Shown piece after piece: positions 1 through 5,129 of a stretch of DNA of 12,201 nucleotides (position 1 is its first letter; every line of letters begins with the position of its first letter). The DNA lies in the NCBI GenBank assembly GCA_030146905.1, contig JASLAV010001179.1:1-12201 (forward strand), given 5' to 3'. Both the position numbers and the translations under genes were made by a program. Origin of the DNA: Lentzea sp. (GTDB taxonomy: Bacteria > Actinomycetota > Actinomycetes > Mycobacteriales > Pseudonocardiaceae). The notes beneath the pieces are model-generated. The model did no database searches, was not told where the DNA came from, and worked only from the letters and a program-made list of their open reading frames with translations.

Positions 1-27
1 GGTTCGGCCACCGCGCGTCGGAGGAAC

Positions 28-78
28 CCACGCGGGGACCTTTCGTCCGCTCCTGGCGGACGTGGGGTCCCCGCGTGG
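28..78. repeat. Long intergenic hairpin repeat, copy 1
   Basis: The arms 28-40 and 66-78 are perfectly complementary over 13 bp (CCACGCGGGGACC / GGTCCCCGCGTGG). An inner stem pairs 44-50 with 56-62 (CGTCCGC / GCGGACG), leaving a five-base loop. Sequence and layout match copy 2 at 121-173: ACGCGGGGA, then CTTTCGT, then ACGTGGGGTCCCCGCGTG. There is no T tract, so this is not a classic intrinsic terminator, though it could still end the transcript of a gene left of the window. I see no gene start in bases 1-230 other than the rsmA promoter area. Confidence 0.75.
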
Positions 79-120
79 CACACCGCCGCAGCGGCGTGCC
101 GCCGCCTCGCTGTGTTCGAA

Positions 121-173
121 CGCACGCGGGGAGCTTTCGTACTGCATGTCGGTACGTGGGGTCCCCGCGTGCG
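121..173. repeat. Long intergenic hairpin repeat, copy 2
   Basis: The outer arms 121-132 and 162-173 pair perfectly over 12 bp (CGCACGCGGGGA / TCCCCGCGTGCG). The inner arms 138-142 and 152-156 pair as CGTAC / GTACG. The inner stem differs in sequence from copy 1 but occupies the same place, so the fold is conserved while its bases changed. The element lies about 60 bases upstream of the rsmA start, which argues against any rsmA start upstream of it. Confidence 0.75.
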
Positions 174-230
174 AGCGCCGCGGCGGGCTCCGGGGGATCG
201 AGGTGGCCGGGAGCCTGCGAGAATGCACCG

Positions 231-1058
231 GTGAGCCTGCTGGGACCCGCCGAAGTCCGCCGTCTAGCCGAAGAGCTGGGCATCCGCCCGACCAAGAAGC
301 TCGGCCAGAACTTCGTGCACGACCCCAACACGGTCCGCAAGATCGTCGTCGCCGCCGGTCTGGACGAGTCGGACGTGGTCCTGGAGGTCGGCCCCGGCCT
401 GGGCTCCCTCACCCTCGCCCTGCTCCCCGCCGCCGCACAGGTCGTGGCGGTCGAGATCGACCCGCCGCTCGCCGAGCGGCTGCCCCGGACGGCGCGCGAG
501 ATGGATCCGGAGAACGCGGGCAAGCTCCACGTCGTCCTCAAGGACGCGATGAAGGTCACCCGGGAGGACTTGCCGGTGCAACCCACCGCGATCGTGGCCA
601 ACCTCCCGTACAACGTCGCCGTCCCCGTGGTCCTGCACCTCCTGCACGAGCTGCCGACCCTGCGCAAGGGCCTGGTGATGGTCCAGGCGGAGGTCGCGGA
701 CCGGATGGCGGCCAAGCCCGGCAGCAAGATCTACGGGGTGCCGAGCGTGAAGCTCGCCTGGTACGCCGACGCACGCAAGGCGGGCGCGGTCGGCAGGAAC
801 GTCTTCTGGCCCGCTCCCAACGTGGACTCCGGCCTGGTCGCCTTCCAGCGCCACGAAAAGCCGTTGTCCACAGTGGACAAGAAGAAGCTGTTCGCGATCG
901 TCGACGCGGCCTTCGCGCAACGCCGCAAGACACTTCGGGCGGCGCTCAAGAGCTACACCGCCGACGTCGACGAACTGCTCCAGAAGGCGGGCGTCGATCC
1001 CCAGGTCAGGGGCGAGCAGCTGAGCGTGATCGACTTTATCCGGATCGCCGAGGTCTGA
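231..1058 (+). CDS. rsmA: 16S rRNA (adenine1518-N6/adenine1519-N6)-dimethyltransferase RsmA (KsgA)
   Basis: This enzyme uses S-adenosylmethionine to dimethylate two adjacent adenines in the helix 45 loop near the 3' end of 16S rRNA, late in small-subunit assembly. The 275-residue product shows KLGQNF (about 23-28), the SAM-binding motif I EVGPGLG (52-58), the acidic loop VEID (74-77) and the catalytic motif IV NLPY (124-127). A basic [10 protein letters not shown] stretch lies in the C-terminal domain. The frame is open further upstream, but the GTG at 231 puts KLGQNF at the usual distance from the N-terminus, and longer versions would run through the hairpin repeats. No good Shine-Dalgarno site is present. 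GAGAAT at 219-224 lies six bases before the GTG and could be a weak -10 of a leaderless promoter. In related genomes ispE follows directly; here a methionine importer intervenes. Confidence 0.95.
   Translation: MSLLGPAEVRRLAEELGIRPTKKLGQNFVHDPNTVRKIVVAAGLDESDVVLEVGPGLGSLTLALLPAAAQVVAVEIDPPLAERLPRTAREMDPENAGKLHVVLKDAMKVTREDLPVQPTAIVANLPYNVAVPVVLHLLHELPTLRKGLVMVQAEVADRMAAKPGSKIYGVPSVKLAWYADARKAGAVGRNVFWPAPNVDSGLVAFQRHEKPLSTVDKKKLFAIVDAAFAQRRKTLRAALKSYTADVDELLQKAGVDPQVRGEQLSVIDFIRIAEV
864..880. other. DnaA-box-like 17-bp palindrome inside rsmA
   Basis: TTGTCCACAGTGGACAA is a perfect inverted repeat with one central base. Its plus-strand half, TTGTCCACA (864-872), equals the DnaA box consensus preferred in high-GC actinobacteria. 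The minus strand reads TTGTCCACT, one mismatch away. It encodes part of LSTVDKK in RsmA, so chance or codon choice is a fair alternative. Confidence 0.35.
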
Positions 1059-1148
1059 CCCGGCGATCCTTCGGCCATCAGTGTGATCTGTCGAACGAAT
1101 CCGAATCTGGCTTGCGCAACCGAACGTCCGTCCGGTTGACTGCAACTG

Positions 1149-1236
1149 CCATCCGGAGCGACTGAGAGACCTGGCTCTACGACGTCGCAGCAACCACCCG
1201 CTGGATGCGGGCAGGTGCTAACGCCAGGACCGATGG
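1149..1236 (+). promoter_or_regulatory. SAM riboswitch (SAM-I/SAM-IV superfamily, probably SAM-IV or the SAM-I/IV variant)
   Basis: The aptamer would sense S-adenosylmethionine and lower metNIQ expression when SAM is plentiful. Visible parts are P1 (CCATCCGG 1149-1156 with CCGATGG 1230-1236, one bulge) and P2 (GCGAC 1158-1162 with GTCGC 1184-1188). The P2 tip has GAG 1166-1168 with CTC 1175-1177 and a UGA/GA kink-turn-like junction. The conserved GCAGCAACC (1188-1195) is followed by P3 (CCCGC 1197-1201 with GCGGG 1207-1211) and GGTGCTAA (1214-1221). A pseudoknot pairs the P2 loop CCTGG (1170-1174) with CCAGG (1224-1228). P1 closes right after the pseudoknot, so the internal P4 of classic SAM-I is absent; that is why I favour SAM-IV or the variant. 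In bases 1059-1148, between rsmA and this element, I see no convincing promoter, only a TTGACT at 1136-1141. Confidence 0.85.
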
Positions 1237-1244
1237 AGGATCAC

Positions 1245-1331
1245 ATGGGTACCTCGCGAATGCTGACGCGCCGTCGAGTCGTCGACCAGTGCCGTCGCAC
1301 CGCTTCTGCATGTCGTCGCCACCTCGTCTAA
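1245..1331 (+). CDS. Cysteine-type regulatory leader peptide upstream of metNIQ
   Basis: This is a 28-codon frame, ATG at 1245 to TAA at 1329-1331, with an excellent ribosome binding site GGAGG at 1235-1239, five bases before the ATG. The C-terminal part reads LTRRRVVDQCRRTASACRR. This resembles the short actinobacterial leader peptides of the pattern RRR(H/V)(V/I)D.CR.AS..CR, which from memory occur before sulfur-metabolism genes. Its two cysteine codons (TGC at 1290, TGT at 1311) and eight arginine codons are the likely sensing points. The peptide probably has no function of its own: ribosome progress over the Cys codons would decide the downstream fold. An earlier in-frame ATG at 1233 lies inside riboswitch stem P1 and has a poorly spaced ribosome site, so 1245 is preferred. 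The family match is by eye. Confidence 0.75.
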   Translation: MGTSRMLTRRRVVDQCRRTASACRRHLV

Positions 1332-1379
1332 GGCGCCTTCTCAAAGTCCTTTGACGCGCACTCAGCCATCGAGTGGCGC
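1317..1379 (+). promoter_or_regulatory. Attenuator-like region with two mutually exclusive stems
   Basis: Stem A pairs CGCCAC(C)TCG, 1317-1326, the last codons of the leader peptide, with CGAGTGGCG at 1370-1378: nine pairs and one bulged C. Stem B pairs GCGCACTC, 1356-1363, with GAGTG(G)CGC at 1371-1379: eight pairs, one bulged G and a seven-base loop. Both use the same right arm, so only one can form. Between them lie a 10-bp palindrome AAGGCGCCTT (1330-1339) and a dyad TCAAAG-TC-CTTTGA (1341-1354). A ribosome paused at the second Cys codon (1311-1313) would cover the left arm of stem A and favour B. No T tract follows either stem. A weak pairing of CTCC 1396-1399 with the metN ribosome site GGAG 1449-1452 is also possible. 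Confidence 0.5.
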
Positions 1380-1457
1380 ACACCCTGAGCAACAACTCCG
1401 ATCGCGCACCCCCGTCACACGGGTGGGTGTGCCGTCGCGTGCAGCCGTGGAGCAGAA

Positions 1458-2456
1458 GTGATCACTGTCGAAAACCTCACCAAGTCCTTCCAGGGTGTCA
1501 ACGCGCTGAACGGCGTCACCCTCGACGTCCAGGCCGGCACCGTGCTCGGAGTCGTCGGCCCGAGCGGGGCCGGTAAGTCGACGCTGGCCCGCTGCGTCGC
1601 GCTGCTGGAGCGCCCCGACTCTGGTGCGATCCGCGTCGACGGCACCGACATCACCGCGCTCGACGGCTCCGCGCTGCGGGCCGCTCGCCGGCAGATCGGC
1701 GTTGTGCCGCAGGGCGACTCGCTCCTGCGCCAGCGCACGGCCGCCGGCAACATCGCGCTGCCGCTGGAGAGCGCCGGCGTTCCGGGGCCGCAGCGCCGCA
1801 GCCGGGTGGGCGAGCTGCTGGACCTCGTCGGGCTCACCGACAAGGCCGGCTCGTACCCCGACCAGCTGTCCGGCGGGCAGCGCCAGCGCATCGCCGTGGC
1901 GCGCGCGCTCGCCGCCAACCCGTCCGTCCTGCTCGCCGACGAGCCCACCAGCGCCCTCGACCCGGAGACCACCGGGTCCGTGCTGGCGGTGCTCGACCGT
2001 GCGCGCGCAGAGCTGGGTGTGACCGTTCTCGTCGTCACGCACGACATGGGCGTGGTCCGCAAGATCTGCGATGACGTCGCGGTGCTGGAGCAGGGCCGGG
2101 TCGTCGAGCACGGCAAGGTGCTCGACCTCGTCAACAACGCCGCCAGCCGCACGAGCTCCGCCCTGCTGCCCGCGGTCGACCTGAACCCGATCAACGAGAG
2201 CGCGTACGACCGGGTCGCCGACGTCGTGCTCGTCGGGTTCGCCGCGGTCGGCGCGCTGCTGCCGGAGGCCGCGCACCGGTTCGGCGTCGAGCTGAACATC
2301 GTCGGCGGCGGGCTGACCCGCCTCGGCGAGACGCCGGTCGCCCGGTTCCGCCTCGGCCTGAACGGCGAGCGGTCCGACTCGGCGCTCGAGTGGATCAGTG
2401 AGGCCGGCGGCGCGGTTCAGAGGTCCCTGAAGGGGCCGCAGGGAGTAGCTGCGTGA
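1458..2456 (+). CDS. metN: Methionine ABC importer, ATP-binding protein MetN
   Basis: This is the ATPase that powers methionine uptake on the inner face of the membrane, working as a dimer with MetI. The 332 residues show Walker A GPSGAGKST (34-42), Q-loop Q85, signature LSGGQ (137-141), Walker B VLLADE (157-162), D-loop SALD and switch H195. The region from about 250 to the end (VVLVGFAAVGALLPEAAHRF, then GLTRLGETPVARFRL) fits the C-terminal NIL regulatory domain of MetN. In known MetN proteins this domain binds methionine and inhibits transport. The start is GTG with GGAG at 1449-1452, five bases upstream. The stop overlaps the metI start. Expression is presumably set by the riboswitch and leader peptide in the 400 bases upstream. 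Binding protein, permease and NIL domain together make methionine (or a close sulfur compound) the likely substrate. Confidence 0.93.
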   Translation: MITVENLTKSFQGVNALNGVTLDVQAGTVLGVVGPSGAGKSTLARCVALLERPDSGAIRVDGTDITALDGSALRAARRQIGVVPQGDSLLRQRTAAGNIALPLESAGVPGPQRRSRVGELLDLVGLTDKAGSYPDQLSGGQRQRIAVARALAANPSVLLADEPTSALDPETTGSVLAVLDRARAELGVTVLVVTHDMGVVRKICDDVAVLEQGRVVEHGKVLDLVNNAASRTSSALLPAVDLNPINESAYDRVADVVLVGFAAVGALLPEAAHRFGVELNIVGGGLTRLGETPVARFRLGLNGERSDSALEWISEAGGAVQRSLKGPQGVAA

Positions 2457-3136
2457 GGTCTGCAACACCCTGGTCCGACGTGCTGAGCTACCTCGTCGAG
2501 GCCACCGGGGAGACGCTGTACATGGTCGGCGTCTCCACCGTCATCGCCACCGCTTTCGGAATCCCGGTCGGAGTCTGGCTGCAGCTCACCGCCAAGGGCG
2601 GGCTGCGGCCGAACGCCACCGTGCACCGCATCCTCAGCTTCGTCACGGACCTGGGCCGCTCGATGCCGTTCATCGTGCTGCTCGTCGCCCTCACCTCAGT
2701 GACCCGCCTCATCGTCGGCGGTTCCATCGGCAGCACGGCCGTCATCGTGCCGTTGGCGGTGGGCGCGATCCCGTTCGTCGGGCGGCTGGTGCAGAACATC
2801 CTGTCCGAGGTGCACGTGACCGTGGTCGAGGCCGCGGTTACCACCGGTGCCTCGACGCTGCGGATCGTGCGCTCGGTCCTGATCCGCGAGTCGCTGCCCG
2901 CGCTGATCAACGCCATCGGCGTCACCGTCATCGCCCTCATCGGCTACTCGGCCATGGCGGGCGTGATCGGCGGAGGTGGCCTCGGCGACCTCGCCATCCG
3001 CGAGGGCTACCAGCGCTTCAACGACCGGATCCTGTGGAGCACCGTGGCGTGGCTCGCCGTGCTCACGACCGTGATCCAGTTCGGCTTCACCCGTGCCTCC
3101 CGAGCGTCCGACCGACGCCGGCACGCGACCGTCTAG
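2453..3136 (+). CDS. metI: Methionine ABC importer, permease MetI
   Basis: This is the membrane channel subunit of the MetNIQ importer. At 227 residues it has the usual MetI length. Five hydrophobic segments are visible, at about 21-44, 70-89, 94-113, 150-174 and 193-213. The cytoplasmic coupling loop that docks on MetN is the EAA motif beginning E126-A-A (EAAVTTGAS, with the conserved Gly at 132) and continuing LRIVRSVLI. GYSAMAGVIGGGGLGDLA (164-181) is typical of the family's C-terminal half. The GTG start overlaps the metN stop by four bases (GTGA), a sign of translational coupling; GGGAG lies at 2441-2445. A basic tail (ASDRRRH) ends the protein on the inside. I am sure of the family; substrate assignment rests on its partners. 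Confidence 0.93.
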   Translation: MRSATPWSDVLSYLVEATGETLYMVGVSTVIATAFGIPVGVWLQLTAKGGLRPNATVHRILSFVTDLGRSMPFIVLLVALTSVTRLIVGGSIGSTAVIVPLAVGAIPFVGRLVQNILSEVHVTVVEAAVTTGASTLRIVRSVLIRESLPALINAIGVTVIALIGYSAMAGVIGGGGLGDLAIREGYQRFNDRILWSTVAWLAVLTTVIQFGFTRASRASDRRRHATV

Positions 3137-3166
3137 TTCCCGCCGCTCATTCTCAAAAGGAACGTC

Positions 3167-3958
3167 ATGCGTATTAAGGCTGCCCTGATCGCGGTCGCTT
3201 TGACTGCTTTGTCCGCTTGCTCAGCCGGTGGCTCGTCCGACGGCGACACGCTGAAGGTCGGCGTCTCGCCGGTTCCGCACGCGCAGATCCTGAAGTACGT
3301 CGCGGACAACCTCGCGGCGTCGAAGGGCCTGAAGGTCGAGGTCGTCGAGTTCACCGACTACGTCCAGCCCAACACCGCGCTGGTCGACGGGTCGCTCGAC
3401 GCCAACTACTTCCAGACCGTCCCGTACCTGGCGACGTTCACGAAGGAGAGCGGCGCGAAGGTCGAGTGGGTCGAGGGCGTGCACGTCGAGCCGCTGGGCC
3501 TGTACTCGAAGAAGGTCAAGAAGGCCGACGAGCTGCCGCAGAACGCCAAGATCGCGGTCGCCAACGACGCCACGAACGAGGCGCGCGGCCTGAAGCTGCT
3601 GGAGGCCAACGGCTTGATCAAGCTCAAGGCCGTGGACCAGCCGACCGTCCGCGACATCGCGGAGAACCCGAAGAACCTGCAGTTCGTGCCCCTGGAGGCG
3701 GCCCAGCTGCCGCGTTCGCTGGAGGACACCGACGCCTCGGTGATCAACGGCAACTACGCCATCGACGCGGACCTGAAGCCGGCCACCGACGCACTCGTGC
3801 TGGAGAAGGCCGAGGGCAACCCCAACGCCAACGGCCTGGTCACCCGCAGTGAGCTCAAGGACGACAAGCGCATCCGCGACTTGGCGGAGCTGCTGGCGTC
3901 GCAGCAGGTCAAGGACTACATCAAGCAGACCTTCAACGGTTCCGTCATCCCGGTGTGA
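3167..3958 (+). CDS. metQ: Methionine-binding lipoprotein MetQ (NlpA family)
   Basis: This is the extracytoplasmic substrate-binding protein of the importer, anchored as a lipoprotein. The 263 residues start with a short signal peptide (MRIK, then a hydrophobic stretch) and a lipobox LSAC with the lipidated cysteine at 18. The mature part carries family landmarks: GVSPVPHAQI (32-41), FTDYVQPNTAL (62-72), DANYFQTVPYL (78-88), NEARGLKLLE (137-146) and INGNYA (193-198). Related methionine binders usually read YFQH at the third landmark; here it is YFQT, which could alter the ligand pocket. The ATG has its own ribosome site AAAGGAA (3156-3162), 30 bases after metI, allowing higher translation than the membrane parts. 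The first 20 codons are less GC-biased than the rest, as is usual for signal peptides. Confidence 0.92.
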   Translation: MRIKAALIAVALTALSACSAGGSSDGDTLKVGVSPVPHAQILKYVADNLAASKGLKVEVVEFTDYVQPNTALVDGSLDANYFQTVPYLATFTKESGAKVEWVEGVHVEPLGLYSKKVKKADELPQNAKIAVANDATNEARGLKLLEANGLIKLKAVDQPTVRDIAENPKNLQFVPLEAAQLPRSLEDTDASVINGNYAIDADLKPATDALVLEKAEGNPNANGLVTRSELKDDKRIRDLAELLASQQVKDYIKQTFNGSVIPV

Positions 3959-4003
3959 GATCCACGGTGGCCGGGGGAGGAGCCCGCAGGCGTCGATCGC
4001 CCG

Positions 4004-4009
4004 TAGGCT
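4004..4009 (+). promoter_or_regulatory. -10 element of a leaderless ispE promoter
   Basis: TAGGCT fits the actinobacterial -10 pattern TANNNT and ends six bases before the ispE GTG, so transcription would start at or next to the start codon. No ribosome binding site lies in that interval. No clear -35 is visible 17-18 bases upstream. This gives ispE its own promoter, independent of metNIQ. Confidence 0.6.
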
Positions 4010-4015
4010 GACATC

Positions 4016-4978
4016 GTGCTCGCAGTCGTTCCTCCTCCGGTCACGGTCCGCGTCCCGGCCAAGGTCAACCTGCACCTGGCCGTAGGCGACGTGCGGCCGG
4101 ACGGCTACCACGACCTGGTGACCATCTTCCAGGCGCTGTCACTGGCCGACGAGGTCACCGTGGCGGTCGCCGACGAGCCCGGCGTGGAGGTCCACGGTGA
4201 GGGCGCCGACCAGGTGCCCACCGGAGCCTCCAACCTCGCCTGGCGCGCCGTGCGACTGCTGGCCGCTCACGTCGGCAAGGACCCGGACGACCCCAAGGTC
4301 CGCGTCGTGATCCGCAAGGCCATCCCGGTCGCCGGTGGCATGGCCGGCGGCAGCGCGGACGCCGCGGCCACCCTGGTGGGCCTGGCCTCGCTGTGGCGGC
4401 TGGAGATCAGCCGCGACGAGCTGGCCGAGCTGGCCGGCAAGCTCGGCGCGGACGTCCCGTTCTGCCTGTACGGCGGCACGGCGCTGGGCACCGGCCGCGG
4501 CGAGCGGATCGTGCCGGTGCTGGCCCGCCACCAGTTCCACTGGGTGCTGGCGTTCGACCGGCGCGGACTGTCCACGCCGGACGTGTTCGACGAGCTGGAC
4601 CGCCTGCGCACCGAGGGGGACCCACCGCGCGTGGGCCAGGTCGAGGCCGTGCTGGAGGGCCTGTCCTCCGGCGACCCGCGCCAGCTCGCCCTGCTGCTGG
4701 GCAACGACCTGCAGGCCGCCGCGGTGTCGCTGCGGCCGAACCTGCGCCGCACGTTGCGCGCGGGGGTCGACGCGGGCGCGCTGGCCGGCATCGTGTCCGG
4801 TTCCGGCCCCACGACGGCGTTCCTGTGCGAGGACAACGACACGGCCGTGCGCGTCGCGGCCGAGCTCGCGGGCGCGGGTGTGTGCCGCACCGTGCGCGTG
4901 GCTCAGGGCCCGGTGCCCGGTGCGCGTGTGATCACCACCGAAGAGCCCAAACCAACCCCACCCGAAGTCCACGCCTGA
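4016..4978 (+). CDS. ispE: 4-diphosphocytidyl-2-C-methyl-D-erythritol kinase IspE
   Basis: This GHMP-family kinase phosphorylates CDP-methylerythritol with ATP, the fourth step of the non-mevalonate (MEP) route to isoprenoid precursors, in the cytoplasm. The 320-residue protein has the N-terminal VPAKVNLHL with the catalytic lysine K16, then the glycine-rich ATP loop [16 protein letters not shown] (104-119). The catalytic aspartate is in GADVPF (D146), and the C-terminal GHMP motif is [10 protein letters not shown]. The GTG start has no ribosome site but lies right after TAGGCT, indicating leaderless translation. In related genomes ispE directly follows rsmA; here metNIQ intervenes, and the separate promoter fits an insertion upstream. 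The Pro/Thr-rich tail ([10 protein letters not shown]) is poorly conserved in this family. Confidence 0.95.
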   Translation: MLAVVPPPVTVRVPAKVNLHLAVGDVRPDGYHDLVTIFQALSLADEVTVAVADEPGVEVHGEGADQVPTGASNLAWRAVRLLAAHVGKDPDDPKVRVVIRKAIPVAGGMAGGSADAAATLVGLASLWRLEISRDELAELAGKLGADVPFCLYGGTALGTGRGERIVPVLARHQFHWVLAFDRRGLSTPDVFDELDRLRTEGDPPRVGQVEAVLEGLSSGDPRQLALLLGNDLQAAAVSLRPNLRRTLRAGVDAGALAGIVSGSGPTTAFLCEDNDTAVRVAAELAGAGVCRTVRVAQGPVPGARVITTEEPKPTPPEVHA

Positions 4979-5006
4979 CCCCAGCCTCTTTCCGCATGCC
5001 GGAAGT

Positions 5007-5055
5007 CACGCGGGGGCCCCGCGTTACCCCCTGGGGCACGCGGGGCCCCCGCGTG
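5007..5055. repeat. Perfect 17-bp GC hairpin between ispE and the ABC-F gene
   Basis: The arms CACGCGGGGGCCCCGCG (5007-5023) and CGCGGGGCCCCCGCGTG (5039-5055) are exact complements separated by 15 bases. Each arm is itself almost palindromic (CGCGGGG/CCCCGCG), so alternative folds exist. The ACGCGGGG core is shared with the two repeats before rsmA. It lies about 30 bases after the ispE stop and may end that transcript, although no T tract follows. Confidence 0.8.
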
Positions 5056-5088
5056 CGGTCAGGAGGCAGGGGCTTTGGCGGCGCTGGG

Positions 5089-5094
5089 TAGCCT
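5089..5094 (+). promoter_or_regulatory. Possible -10 of the ABC-F gene
   Basis: TAGCCT matches the TANNNT -10 pattern, which would give a leader of about 30 bases before the ATG at 5130. No convincing -35 is visible at the proper distance. It lies after the ispE-side hairpin, where a promoter for the next gene is expected. Confidence 0.3.
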
Positions 5095-5129
5095 TCAACG
5101 GGCAGTTTCTCCGAAGTCGTGAGGTTTTG

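Noticed and set aside
75..230. Longer N-terminal version of RsmA starting at 75
   Set aside because: It would code through both hairpin repeats, adds 52 residues unlike the family, and GTG 231 gives the normal length.
1136..1141. TTGACT as a -35 of the metNIQ promoter
   Set aside because: A -10 at the proper distance would fall inside the riboswitch aptamer, which has to be transcribed whole; no TANNNT is there.
62..1165. Open frame of 367 codons overlapping rsmA in another frame
   Set aside because: Arg/Gly/Pro-rich composition is typical of off-frame translation of GC-rich coding DNA; the rsmA frame has clear family motifs.
1149..1236. Classic SAM-I riboswitch with internal P4
   Set aside because: After the pseudoknot bases 1224-1228 the P1 strand follows at once, leaving no room for P4; SAM-IV or the SAM-I/IV variant fits better.
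1362..2468. 368-codon antisense frame over metN
   Set aside because: Same shadow effect; metN on the plus strand has all catalytic motifs.
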